A stretch of DNA of 5,003 bases from Alphaproteobacteria bacterium (GTDB lineage Bacteria > Pseudomonadota > Alphaproteobacteria > UBA8366). Below the pieces are notes generated by a model. It ran no database searches, had not been told where the DNA came from, and saw only the letters and a program-made list of their open reading frames with translations. The translations under genes were made by a program, and so were the position numbers. Shown one piece after another: positions 1 through 5,003 of this stretch; within the stretch, counting starts at the first letter, position 1, and every line of letters starts with the position of its first letter. The DNA lies in contig JASLSL010000124.1 in NCBI GenBank assembly GCA_030743445.1, forward strand, positions 1 through 5,003. Direction: 5' to 3'.

Positions 1-51
1 ATCGTCTCGGGCCGTGCGGTCGCCCCGAGGGTGATAGCGGAGGACCCGTGA
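1..51 (+). CDS. Possible C-terminal tail of an upstream gene (partial)
   Basis: Frame 1 is open from the left edge for 16 codons and closes with TGA at 49-51. The last base of that TGA is the A of the hydrolase ATG at 51, giving a TGATG stop/start junction typical of translationally coupled genes. The visible residues (IVSGRAVAPRVIAEDP) are too few to assign a family. The frame of the hydrolase itself is also open to the left edge, so an open frame alone proves little in DNA this rich in GC. The call rests mainly on the TGATG arrangement. Confidence 0.3.
   Translation: MVSGRAVAPRVIAEDP
39..44 (+). promoter_or_regulatory. Ribosome binding site of the hydrolase gene
   Basis: GGAGGA at 39-44 is a strong Shine-Dalgarno match. 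It lies 6 bases before ATG at 51 but only 3 bases before GTG at 48. The spacing favours ATG 51 as the start over the GTG directly in front of it. Confidence 0.7.
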
Positions 52-857
52 TGGTGGGAATCATCGCCTGGGCTTTGGCGATTTATGCCGGTTTGACCGG
101 GGTGCTGTTCGTCGCCCAGCGCAACCTGATGTACTTCCCGAGCGATGAAGAACCGGTTCCGGCGGAGTTCGGCGTCGGCGACATGTCGGCCGAGCGGATC
201 GAGACCCCGGACGGATATCGCCTGCTCGCCTGGTGGCGCGCGCCGGCGGCGCCCGACAAGCCGGTCATGTTGTATTTTCACGGCAATGCGGGCCATCTCG
301 GCTACCGGGCGGGAAAGATCCGGCCCTATCTCGATGCGGGCTACGGGGTGTTGCTGGCCGGCTACCGCTACAATGCCGGGGCCGGGGGCTCGCCGAGCGA
401 GGAGGGGCTTTACGCCGATGCCCGTGCCGCCGCCGCGTTCGTCGCCGCCAAGGGTGTTCCGGACCGCCAATTGGTGGTTTACGGCGAATCGATCGGCTCC
501 GGTCCCGCGGTCAAGGTCGCGATCGAACGCAAGGTCGGCGCGGTGGTGCTCGAGGCGCCGTTCACCAGCATCGCCGAGGTGGCGCAGAGCCACTACTGGT
601 ACATGCCGGCGAAATGGCTGCTGTGGGACAAATTCGATATCGCGGCGATGATCGGCAAGGTCGAGGCGCCGATCCTGGTGGTGCATGGCGCGCGCGACGG
701 CATCGTGCCGACCAAGTTCGGCCGCAGACTGTTCGAATTGGCGCCCGAGCCGAAGGAAGGCAAATTCCCGAGCGCCGCCGGACACAACGATTTACACGAA
801 TTCGGTCTGGCCCGGATCGTGATCGAGTTCCTCGACCGGCGGATGGGAAAACCCTGA
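51..857 (+). CDS. Membrane-anchored alpha/beta hydrolase (BEM46/ABHD13/YfhR-like)
   Basis: This is a 268-residue serine hydrolase of the alpha/beta-hydrolase fold, numbered here from ATG 51. Residues about 3-22 form one hydrophobic segment, followed by RNLMYFP (24-30). That arrangement is typical of the BEM46/ABHD13/YfhR group, in which an N-terminal anchor holds the catalytic domain at the membrane. HGNAG (77-81) is the oxyanion-hole strand motif. SPSEEGLYADA follows at about 114-124. GESIG (145-149) is the nucleophile elbow with Ser147. Asp216 in HGARDGIVP and His245 in AAGHNDL complete the triad, so the enzyme looks intact. The length is normal for the family. Substrate cannot be told from sequence; an ester or acyl thioester is the family expectation. 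The gene converges on the molybdenum-cofactor operon and is probably unrelated to it. The GTG at 48 is a possible but less likely start. Confidence 0.9.
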   Translation: MVGIIAWALAIYAGLTGVLFVAQRNLMYFPSDEEPVPAEFGVGDMSAERIETPDGYRLLAWWRAPAAPDKPVMLYFHGNAGHLGYRAGKIRPYLDAGYGVLLAGYRYNAGAGGSPSEEGLYADARAAAAFVAAKGVPDRQLVVYGESIGSGPAVKVAIERKVGAVVLEAPFTSIAEVAQSHYWYMPAKWLLWDKFDIAAMIGKVEAPILVVHGARDGIVPTKFGRRLFELAPEPKEGKFPSAAGHNDLHEFGLARIVIEFLDRRMGKP

Positions 858-892
858 GGGTCGGCGGCACAAACTTTCAACCGAACGAAGCT

Positions 893-1014
893 GCCCCCTC
901 ACCCCAAACCCCTCTCCCACAAGGGGAGAGGGGCCCTATCTCGTGCCTCGCTCCAATAACCCTCTCCCCTCGTGGGTGTGGGAGGGACCCGCGTAGCGGT
1001 TGGGTGTGGGGGGC
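893..1014. repeat. Intergenic palindromic repeat element (REP/MITE-like)
   Basis: The gap between the two convergent genes holds an imperfect inverted repeat. It opens with GCCCCCTCACCCCAAAC at 893-909 and closes with TTGGGTGTGGGGGGC at 1000-1014, which is close to the reverse complement. Inside, GGGGAGAGGG (923-932) is the exact reverse complement of CCCTCTCCCC (960-969), with about 27 bases between. The left arm carries its own hairpin (909-933). The right arm has an extra segment with a small CCGC-GTA-GCGG stem at 989-999. No reading frame is evident. From memory, C/T-rich palindromes of this style are dispersed in intergenic regions of many alphaproteobacterial genomes; copy number here cannot be judged from one window. 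The right end touches the first base of the minus-strand TAG stop codon (1014-1016). Confidence 0.75.
909..933. terminator. Strong hairpin between convergent genes, possible bidirectional terminator
   Basis: CCCCTCTCCC at 909-918 and GGGAGAGGGG at 924-933 form a perfect 10-bp stem with the loop ACAAG. It lies 51 bases after the hydrolase stop and 80 bases beyond the last stop of the minus-strand operon, so it could end transcripts from both sides. Neither flank has a real U tract: the plus side continues with CCCTATC, and the minus side has only three T. It is therefore not a canonical intrinsic terminator. It may instead act by protecting 3' ends, or simply be part of the repeat. Confidence 0.4.
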
Positions 1015-2639
1015 TAAACTCTAGCCTTTTTCAACGCCTGCGGGGTGTCGATGTCGACCAGGACGCCGTCGCCGTCCATCGCCACCTCGACGATCAGGTC
1101 GGGATAGGCGCCGATCAACTGCCGGGCGCCGACATCACCCGAAATCTCCTGTATTTCCGCGAAAAACCGGTGGCCGAGCAGGACCGGATTGCCGCGCTTG
1201 CCATCGAATGTGGGAACGCAGATCGAGCGCCCCACGATCGGGTCGAAGGCATCGATCAGGGCGTCGATCTCGGCCGCGGCGATCCGCGGCATGTCGCCGA
1301 GGCAGACCAGCACCCCGTCCGCGTCCTCGGGTAGGGCGGCGACGCCGTGCTTGAGCGAGGTCGAAAGCCCCTCCGCATAAGCCGGATTGTCGACGAAAAC
1401 AACGTCGCGTCCGGCGAGCGCCCCGCGCACCCGGTCGGCTTCGTGACCGACGACGACGAATACGGGGGCGGTTCTTGAAGAAATCACCGCGTCGACGGCA
1501 CGCGCGACCATCGGGGCGCCGTCGATGTCCTCCAACAGCTTGTTGATCCGGCCCATGCGCCGGGATTGACCGGCGGCGAGGATCAGGGCGGCGATCCGCG
1601 GCTCGGCGTGCCTCGGCTCGGCCGCGGCCGCGGCGGCGGCACGCGGTAGCGGACGGGCGGGGATCTCCTTGAGGAGCCCGCCCGCGCCCATGGTCATGAT
1701 GTCTTGCGAGGTCGGCGGCAGGCCGGCGGCGAGCCGTTGCAGCACCCAGTCGCAACCATGGAGGCGCGGTGAGCGGGCCGAGCCCGGCAGGCCGACGATC
1801 TGCGCCCTCTCGGAGCGCGCCAGCAGGGTCAAATTGCCGGGATCGACTGGCATGCCGAGATGGATCAGGGTTCCGCCGGCGCGCTCCACCGCCGCCGGCA
1901 CCACATCGCGCCGGTCGGTGATCGCCGACGCCCCGAGGACCAGGATCACCTCGCAACCTTCGTCCTCCAATTCGCCGATAACCGCGGCTAAGGTGGCTTC
2001 GTCGTGGGCGCAGCGCCGCTCGGCGATCAACTCCCCGTCGAGCTCGCCGACCCGCGCCGCGGTCACCTCGCGCCCCTTGTCGAGCACGCTTTCCTTGGTG
2101 CCGGAAAGCCGGGTCTGTATCAGGCCGACCTTGTGCGGCCGGAAGGGCGCCACGCGGATCAGGCCGCCCGCTTCGGCGGCAATTCCGGTGCAGATATCGA
2201 CCACTTCGCCCGGCACCGCGAAGGGGATGATCTTGATCGTCGCCACCATCTGCTTCGCCTCGACGGCGGTATAGGCGGGCAGGGTTGCAATAGCGATCGC
2301 CTCGTCGACCAGATTGAGCTCATCGAGGCGCGCCGGATCGAAGGCGACCAGGCCGTGCTCGGCGGCGTAGAGATTGACCCGGCCGGTCGATGCGACCGAG
2401 GCGGTGAGCGAGCCGTCGGCCGCCGCCGCAGTGGCGAGGCGGTCGGCCGCTTGGTCCTCGCCGATGTCGCCCGGCTCGAGCTGCGCCGCCACCACGGTTG
2501 CGATGCCGGCCGCCGCCAGCGCCGCGACGTCGTCGGCCGTCAGTGTGCGGCCCTTCTTGAACCGGGTGTCGCCGACATGCTGGCTGTGCGCCAGAATGGC
2601 GCCCGCGGCCTCGGCGACGGGGATCTCGCCGAATTTCAT
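1014..2639 (-). CDS. MoeA/CinA-like molybdopterin-binding domain fused to MocA-like molybdenum cofactor cytidylyltransferase
   Basis: This 541-residue protein joins two cofactor-biosynthesis modules. Residues about 1-165 resemble the leading part of MoeA-like proteins. Residues about 170-310 are a MoCF_biosynth-type molybdopterin-binding domain (LGASAITDRRDVVP at 235-248, GLPGSARSPR at 283-292). An Ala/Pro/Arg-rich linker (about 326-347) leads to a MobA/MocA-type NTP-transferase (about 348-541). Visible in it are LAAGQSRRMG (354-363) with NKLL (366-369) for nucleotide binding, CLGDMP (446-451) with the metal-binding Asp449, GKRGNPVLLG (480-489), GDVGAR (501-506) and VDIDTP (528-533). The LAAG form, not LAGG, is typical of CTP-using MocA, so formation of the molybdopterin cytosine dinucleotide cofactor is the likely reaction. 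The start is supported by GGAGG at 2651-2647, 7 bases upstream. ATG overlaps the preceding TGA as ATGA. What the N-terminal half does to molybdopterin is inferred. The protein is presumably cytoplasmic. Confidence 0.9.
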   Translation of the reverse strand: MKFGEIPVAEAAGAILAHSQHVGDTRFKKGRTLTADDVAALAAAGIATVVAAQLEPGDIGEDQAADRLATAAAADGSLTASVASTGRVNLYAAEHGLVAFDPARLDELNLVDEAIAIATLPAYTAVEAKQMVATIKIIPFAVPGEVVDICTGIAAEAGGLIRVAPFRPHKVGLIQTRLSGTKESVLDKGREVTAARVGELDGELIAERRCAHDEATLAAVIGELEDEGCEVILVLGASAITDRRDVVPAAVERAGGTLIHLGMPVDPGNLTLLARSERAQIVGLPGSARSPRLHGCDWVLQRLAAGLPPTSQDIMTMGAGGLLKEIPARPLPRAAAAAAAEPRHAEPRIAALILAAGQSRRMGRINKLLEDIDGAPMVARAVDAVISSRTAPVFVVVGHEADRVRGALAGRDVVFVDNPAYAEGLSTSLKHGVAALPEDADGVLVCLGDMPRIAAAEIDALIDAFDPIVGRSICVPTFDGKRGNPVLLGHRFFAEIQEISGDVGARQLIGAYPDLIVEVAMDGDGVLVDIDTPQALKKARV

Positions 2640-3343
2640 TTCCCGTCCTCCGCCGGCGCGTGCAGGGTCCGGGTCACCTCGCCCATGATCGAGATCGCGA
2701 TCTCGGCCGGCGAGACGGCGCCGATATCGAGTCCGATGGGACCGTGGATGCGGGCGAAGTCGTTGTCGCCGAAGCCCGCTTCTCTAAGCCGTTCGAGCCG
2801 CCTTCCGTGGGTCCGCGTGCTGCCCAAGGCCCCGATATAGAATGCGTCCGAGCGCAAGGCGACGCTGAGCGCCGGGTCGTCGAGCTTCGGGTCGTGGGTC
2901 AGGGTCACGACCGCCGTCCGCCGGTCCGGTGCCAGCGCGGTCAAGGCGTCGTCGGGCCAGTCGTGGTTCAGTGCCGCACCCGGGAACCGCTCCCGGCTGG
3001 TGAAGGCCTGGCGCGGGTCGACGATCACCACGTCGTAGCCGGTCAGCTTTGCCATCGGCGCCAGCGACTGCGCGATATGGACGGCGCCGACCAGGATCAT
3101 CCGCTTCGGCGGCGCGAAGGGTTGGATGAAGAGGCGCTTGCCCGCGGATTCCACGGTCTCGCCCTTGTCGCGCCGAAGCGCGCGCTCGATGCCGCCGCGC
3201 ACCTGATCGTCGAGGGCGAGTTCGCCGTGCTCGGCGCCGTCGATCACCAGCGCCTGCGCCCCGCCCTCGAGGTCGGTGACCAAGGCCGTCGGCCTTTTGG
3301 CCGTCTTAGCTTCGAGCAAGGTATCGAGGAGGGCGCTGTTCAT
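2636..3343 (-). CDS. XdhC/CoxI-family protein, C-terminal Rossmann (XdhC_C) type
   Basis: This 235-residue protein is a molybdenum-hydroxylase maturation factor of the XdhC/CoxI family, carrying mainly the C-terminal nucleotide-binding half. The Rossmann region starts at about 80: ILVGAVHIAQSLAPMA (83-98), then VDPR (108-111), LTHDPKLDDPAL (148-159), YIGALGSTRT (169-178) and IHGPIGLDIGAVSPAEIA (199-216), all hallmarks of XdhC_C. The first 75 residues contain VTDLEGGAQALVIDG (22-36). This looks like a degenerate version of the N-terminal XdhC domain, without the GSSPRPxG and SGGCxE motifs. In place of the usual GAGHVA the loop reads GAVHIA (86-91), so one loop glycine is missing. ATG 3343 follows the ridA-like stop by 4 bases; only a weak GAGG lies close in front. 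The gene probably works with the N-terminal-type partner at 3778-4122. The family delivers or modifies the cofactor before insertion; which step this protein performs is inference. Confidence 0.9.
   Translation of the reverse strand: MNSALLDTLLEAKTAKRPTALVTDLEGGAQALVIDGAEHGELALDDQVRGGIERALRRDKGETVESAGKRLFIQPFAPPKRMILVGAVHIAQSLAPMAKLTGYDVVIVDPRQAFTSRERFPGAALNHDWPDDALTALAPDRRTAVVTLTHDPKLDDPALSVALRSDAFYIGALGSTRTHGRRLERLREAGFGDNDFARIHGPIGLDIGAVSPAEIAISIMGEVTRTLHAPAEDGK
2647..2651 (-). promoter_or_regulatory. Ribosome binding site of the MoeA-MocA fusion gene
   Basis: Read on the minus strand, GGAGG at 2651-2647 lies 7 bases before ATG at 2639, inside the end of the preceding gene. It fixes the start and suggests the fusion gene can initiate on its own as well as by coupling through the ATGA overlap. 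Confidence 0.65.
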
Positions 3344-3347
3344 CGCC

Positions 3348-3761
3348 TCAGCCGTCGTCCTGCGGGATCACCGCGACGATGTCGATTTCCATCAGGAATT
3401 CCGGGCGGCCGAGCCCGTCGACGATCAACCCGGTCGAGGCCGGATGGACGCCCTTGATCCATTTGCCGATTGCCTGGTAGACCGGCTCGCGGTATTCGCG
3501 CTTGGTGGTGTAGATCGTGACCTTGACGATGTCCTCGAGCCTGCTGCCGGCCTCCTCGAGCAGGATCTTCGCGCATTTCATCGCGTTGTCGGCCTGGGCC
3601 GCGGGATCGCCCTCGCCGACGATATTGTCGTCGAGGTCGAGTCCGGTCAGGCCGCGTAGATAGATCGTGTCGTTGGCCCTGACGGCGGCGCAGAAGCCGA
3701 TGTCGGGCCCTTCGCCCTTGTCGCGATAACGGTTGTAGGTCCTGATCCGTTGGTGCGTCAC
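3348..3761 (-). CDS. RidA (YjgF/YER057c/UK114) family protein, non-canonical
   Basis: This 137-residue protein has the normal length and fold pattern of the RidA family: a chorismate-mutase-like small protein, normally a trimer, with ligand sites between subunits. Supporting segments are DTIYLRGLTGLD (31-42), GDPAAQADNAMKCAKILLEEAGSRLEDIVKVTIY (51-84, family core helix and strand) and the C-terminal strand MEIDIVAVIP (124-133). Classical RidA deaminates reactive enamines and imines using an arginine equivalent to E. coli Arg105, in the motif PxRxC. Here the aligned stretch is HPASTG (106-111), with Ser109 where arginine is expected, so ordinary imine deaminase activity is doubtful. Glu125 is kept. 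The gene starts with GTG at 3761, 16 bases after the XdhC-like stop, with GGAG at 3775-3772 as a likely ribosome site. It sits between two XdhC-type genes, suggesting a role linked to the molybdenum hydroxylase or its substrate, but its ligand is unknown. Confidence 0.9.
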   Translation of the reverse strand: MTHQRIRTYNRYRDKGEGPDIGFCAAVRANDTIYLRGLTGLDLDDNIVGEGDPAAQADNAMKCAKILLEEAGSRLEDIVKVTIYTTKREYREPVYQAIGKWIKGVHPASTGLIVDGLGRPEFLMEIDIVAVIPQDDG

Positions 3762-3771
3762 GGCTCGCCGT

Positions 3772-3775
3772 CTCC
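3772..3775 (-). promoter_or_regulatory. Ribosome binding site supporting the GTG start of the RidA-like gene
   Basis: On the minus strand GGAG (3775-3772) lies 10 bases before GTG at 3761, in the short gap after the XdhC-like stop. The next in-frame ATG would be Met61, which would remove the N-terminal strands, so the GTG start is preferred. Confidence 0.45.
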
Positions 3776-3777
3776 GC

Positions 3778-4122
3778 TCAGTCCAGCTTCTCGACGAAGA
3801 CCTCGACCTCGCCGCCGCAGGCGAGGCCGACCTCCCAGGCCTGCTCGTCGGTGACGCCGAAATGCAGCAGCCGCGGTTCGCCGTCCTCGATCGCGGCCAT
3901 CGCCTCGTGCACCACCGCGCCCTCGATGCAGCCGCCGGAGACCGAGCCGATCATCGATTGCTCGCCGTCGACGACGAGCTGACTGCCGACCGGGCGAGGG
4001 GAGGAGCCCCAGGTGCTGACCACGGTGGCGATCGCAACCTGGCGGCCCTCGGCGCGCCATTGGGCGGCCATCTCAAGGATGTTTTCGTGCTCGGCGATCG
4101 CCTCGTAGGGTTTTTCGCTCAT
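3778..4122 (-). CDS. Standalone XdhC/CoxI N-terminal domain protein
   Basis: This 114-residue protein consists of the N-terminal domain of the XdhC/CoxI family only. Motifs in order are VVSTWGSSPRPVGSQLVV (34-51), GSVSGGCIEGAVV (59-71, with conserved Cys65) and GLACGGEVEVFVE (99-111, with Cys102). Full-length XdhC is roughly 300 residues, with this domain followed by a Rossmann half. Here the Rossmann half is a separate gene two positions downstream (2636-3343). XdhC proteins bind the molybdenum cofactor, protect its sulfurated form and pass it to the apoenzyme; the two conserved Cys-Gly motifs fit such a role. ATG at 4122 overlaps the coxE stop as ATGA and has GGGAG 8 bases upstream (4135-4131), which fixes the start. 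The frame stays open further upstream to about 4674, but that part reads through coxE and is not coding. CoxF would be the positional name in a cox cluster. Confidence 0.9.
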   Translation of the reverse strand: MSEKPYEAIAEHENILEMAAQWRAEGRQVAIATVVSTWGSSPRPVGSQLVVDGEQSMIGSVSGGCIEGAVVHEAMAAIEDGEPRLLHFGVTDEQAWEVGLACGGEVEVFVEKLD

Positions 4123-5003
4123 GCCGCCATCTCCCGCCATTTCGCCATCCCCGGGTGGCGCCGTACCCCCTCGACGCTCAGGACTTCGGTCAACTGCTCC
4201 AGGCTCTCCAGACTGTGGATCGGCCGGAAATCGTCCACATGGGGCATGATCGCCCGGATGCCAAGCGATTTCGGCTCGAATTCCTCGTAGCGCAGCAGCG
4301 GGTTGAGCCAGATCAGCCGGCGGCACGAGCGGTGCAGCCGGTCCATCTCGCGCTCGAGGCCGGCGCCGCCGTCGCGATCGAGCCCGTCCGAGATCAGCAA
4401 CGCAACGGCACCTTGTGTCAGCACCCGGCGCGACCAGTCGCGGTTGAACTCGTGCAGGCACTGCCCGATCCGGGTGCCGCCGGACCAGTCGACCACCGCT
4501 TCGGCGACCTTCTCCAGGGCCACGTCGATGTCGCGGTAGCGCAGGTAGCGCGTGACGTTGGTCAGGCGCGTGCCGAACAGGAAGGTGTGGACCCGGTCGC
4601 GGTCGTTGGTCACCGCGTGGAGGAAATGCAAAAGCATGCGCGCATAGCGTTCCATCGACCCCGAGATGTCGCACAGCACGACGAGCGGCGGGTGGCGCGT
4701 GCGTTTGCTGCGCTTGCGCAGCGGAATGATGTCGCTGCCGCTTCTGAGCGCCGCCCGCAGCGTCGCCCGCATGTCGGCCCGGGCCCCCGACGGGTCGGGA
4801 CGGAAGCGACGGGTCCTGACCTCCATGATCGGCAGGCGCATGCGCTCGATCGCCTGCTTCGCCGCCTCGACCTCGTCCGCGGTCATCTTCTCGAAGTCGC
4901 GCTCGCGCAGGACCTCCTCGCCGCTCCAGGTCAGCGCCGCGTCGAGTTCGATCTCCTCCTCGCGCGATCGGCCCTCCTGCTCGGCCATGGCGGCGAAGGC
5001 CTC
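4119..5003 (-). CDS. coxE: CoxE-like VWA-domain protein, 5' end beyond the window (partial)
   Basis: The last 294 codons of a CoxE-type von Willebrand factor A protein are visible. The frame is open to the right edge. The ATG at 4988 is probably internal, because CoxE proteins are usually near 400 residues and five in-frame codons (EAFAA) precede it. Numbered from that Met, the region before the VWA domain is highly charged and contains RTRRFRPDPSGARADMR (58-74), a CoxE signature. The MIDAS metal site is complete: DISGS (107-111), Thr172 in SGGTRIG and Asp201 in ISDGLDRD. WLNPLLRYEEFEP (227-239) is the conserved CoxE segment after the domain. In aerobic CO dehydrogenase clusters CoxE acts with the AAA+ ATPase CoxD in maturing the Mo/Cu active site; VWA proteins paired with MoxR ATPases act as metalloenzyme-assembly factors. 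This is the first visible gene of the operon, and its TGA overlaps the next ATG. Its real substrate may be a CODH-like enzyme other than true CO dehydrogenase. Confidence 0.92.
   Translation of the reverse strand, partial: EAFAAMAEQEGRSREEEIELDAALTWSGEEVLRERDFEKMTADEVEAAKQAIERMRLPIMEVRTRRFRPDPSGARADMRATLRAALRSGSDIIPLRKRSKRTRHPPLVVLCDISGSMERYARMLLHFLHAVTNDRDRVHTFLFGTRLTNVTRYLRYRDIDVALEKVAEAVVDWSGGTRIGQCLHEFNRDWSRRVLTQGAVALLISDGLDRDGGAGLEREMDRLHRSCRRLIWLNPLLRYEEFEPKSLGIRAIMPHVDDFRPIHSLESLEQLTEVLSVEGVRRHPGMAKWREMAA
4131..4135 (-). promoter_or_regulatory. Ribosome binding site of the standalone XdhC-domain gene
   Basis: On the minus strand GGGAG (4135-4131) precedes ATG 4122 by 8 bases, within the last codons of coxE. 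It decides the start against the long upstream open frame. Confidence 0.6.

Noticed and set aside
233..1024. Plus-strand 263-aa open frame overlapping the hydrolase and the repeat
   Set aside because: Its translation is low-complexity Arg/Gly-rich without any family motif, and it runs through the palindromic repeat. The hydrolase frame has a complete catalytic triad.
1620..1665. GCC/GCG-rich run as a possible repeat tract
   Set aside because: It encodes the Ala-rich interdomain linker of the fusion protein and is explained by that.
1135..1956. Minus-strand 273-aa open frame inside the MoeA-MocA gene
   Set aside because: Out-of-frame shadow of the fusion gene, Arg/Gly-rich with no domain.
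2004..2840. Plus-strand 278-aa open frame antisense to the MoeA-MocA and XdhC_C genes
   Set aside because: It spans the junction of two well-supported minus-strand genes and shows only Arg/Gly/Asp-rich mirror composition expected from GC-rich DNA.
2660..3457. Plus-strand 265-aa open frame antisense to XdhC_C and RidA genes
   Set aside because: No recognisable motif; the opposite strand carries conserved XdhC_C motifs throughout.
2636..4122. A frameshifted or broken single xdhC gene instead of two genes
   Set aside because: Each half has its own start and stop, an intact RidA gene lies between them, and the Rossmann-type protein has its own 75-residue N-terminal part.
4123..4674. Long upstream extension of the standalone XdhC-domain gene (298-aa open frame from 4674)
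   Set aside because: The extra residues are Arg/Pro/Ala-rich frame-shadow sequence lying inside coxE, which has a full VWA signature in its own frame. ATG 4122 has a good ribosome site and starts exactly at the XdhC domain.
4119..4988. ATG at 4988 as the true coxE start
   Set aside because: The frame continues to the window edge and CoxE proteins normally have about 100 more N-terminal residues. The gene is best treated as truncated by the window.

Overview
The window is GC-rich with strong G/C preference at third codon positions. It reads as a chromosomal segment of an alphaproteobacterium. The Rhodospirillales or a neighbouring order is my best guess, from protein character and from the type of intergenic palindromic repeat; this is inference, not a database match.

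Layout. At the left, a plus-strand gene (51-857) encodes a membrane-anchored serine hydrolase of the alpha/beta fold. It may be coupled to an upstream gene whose last codons fill bases 1-51. A 156-base gap follows (858-1013), mostly occupied by a palindromic repeat with a perfect 10-bp hairpin. From there to the right edge everything is on the minus strand, in five tightly packed genes. In transcription order they are: a CoxE-type VWA protein (5' end beyond the window, to 4119), a standalone N-terminal-type XdhC/CoxI domain (4122-3778), a RidA-family protein with a GTG start (3761-3348), a C-terminal-type XdhC protein with a Rossmann domain (3343-2636), and a two-domain fusion of a MoeA/CinA-like molybdopterin-binding domain with a MocA-like nucleotidyltransferase (2639-1014). 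Two junctions are ATGA overlaps; the other two gaps are 16 and 4 bases. This looks like one operon.

How the genes fit together. CoxE, XdhC/CoxI and MocA families all serve maturation of the xanthine dehydrogenase / aerobic CO dehydrogenase class of molybdenum hydroxylases. MocA makes the cytosine dinucleotide form of the molybdenum cofactor. XdhC/CoxI proteins bind, sulfurate or deliver it. CoxE works with a MoxR-type AAA+ ATPase (CoxD) in active-site assembly. No large, medium or small hydroxylase subunit is in the window; if present locally they should lie beyond the right edge, probably with coxD. The points of interest are the division of XdhC into two proteins with a RidA-like protein between them, the MoeA-MocA fusion, and the loss of the canonical arginine in the RidA protein. 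No tRNA, rRNA, CRISPR array, transposase or phage gene was seen.
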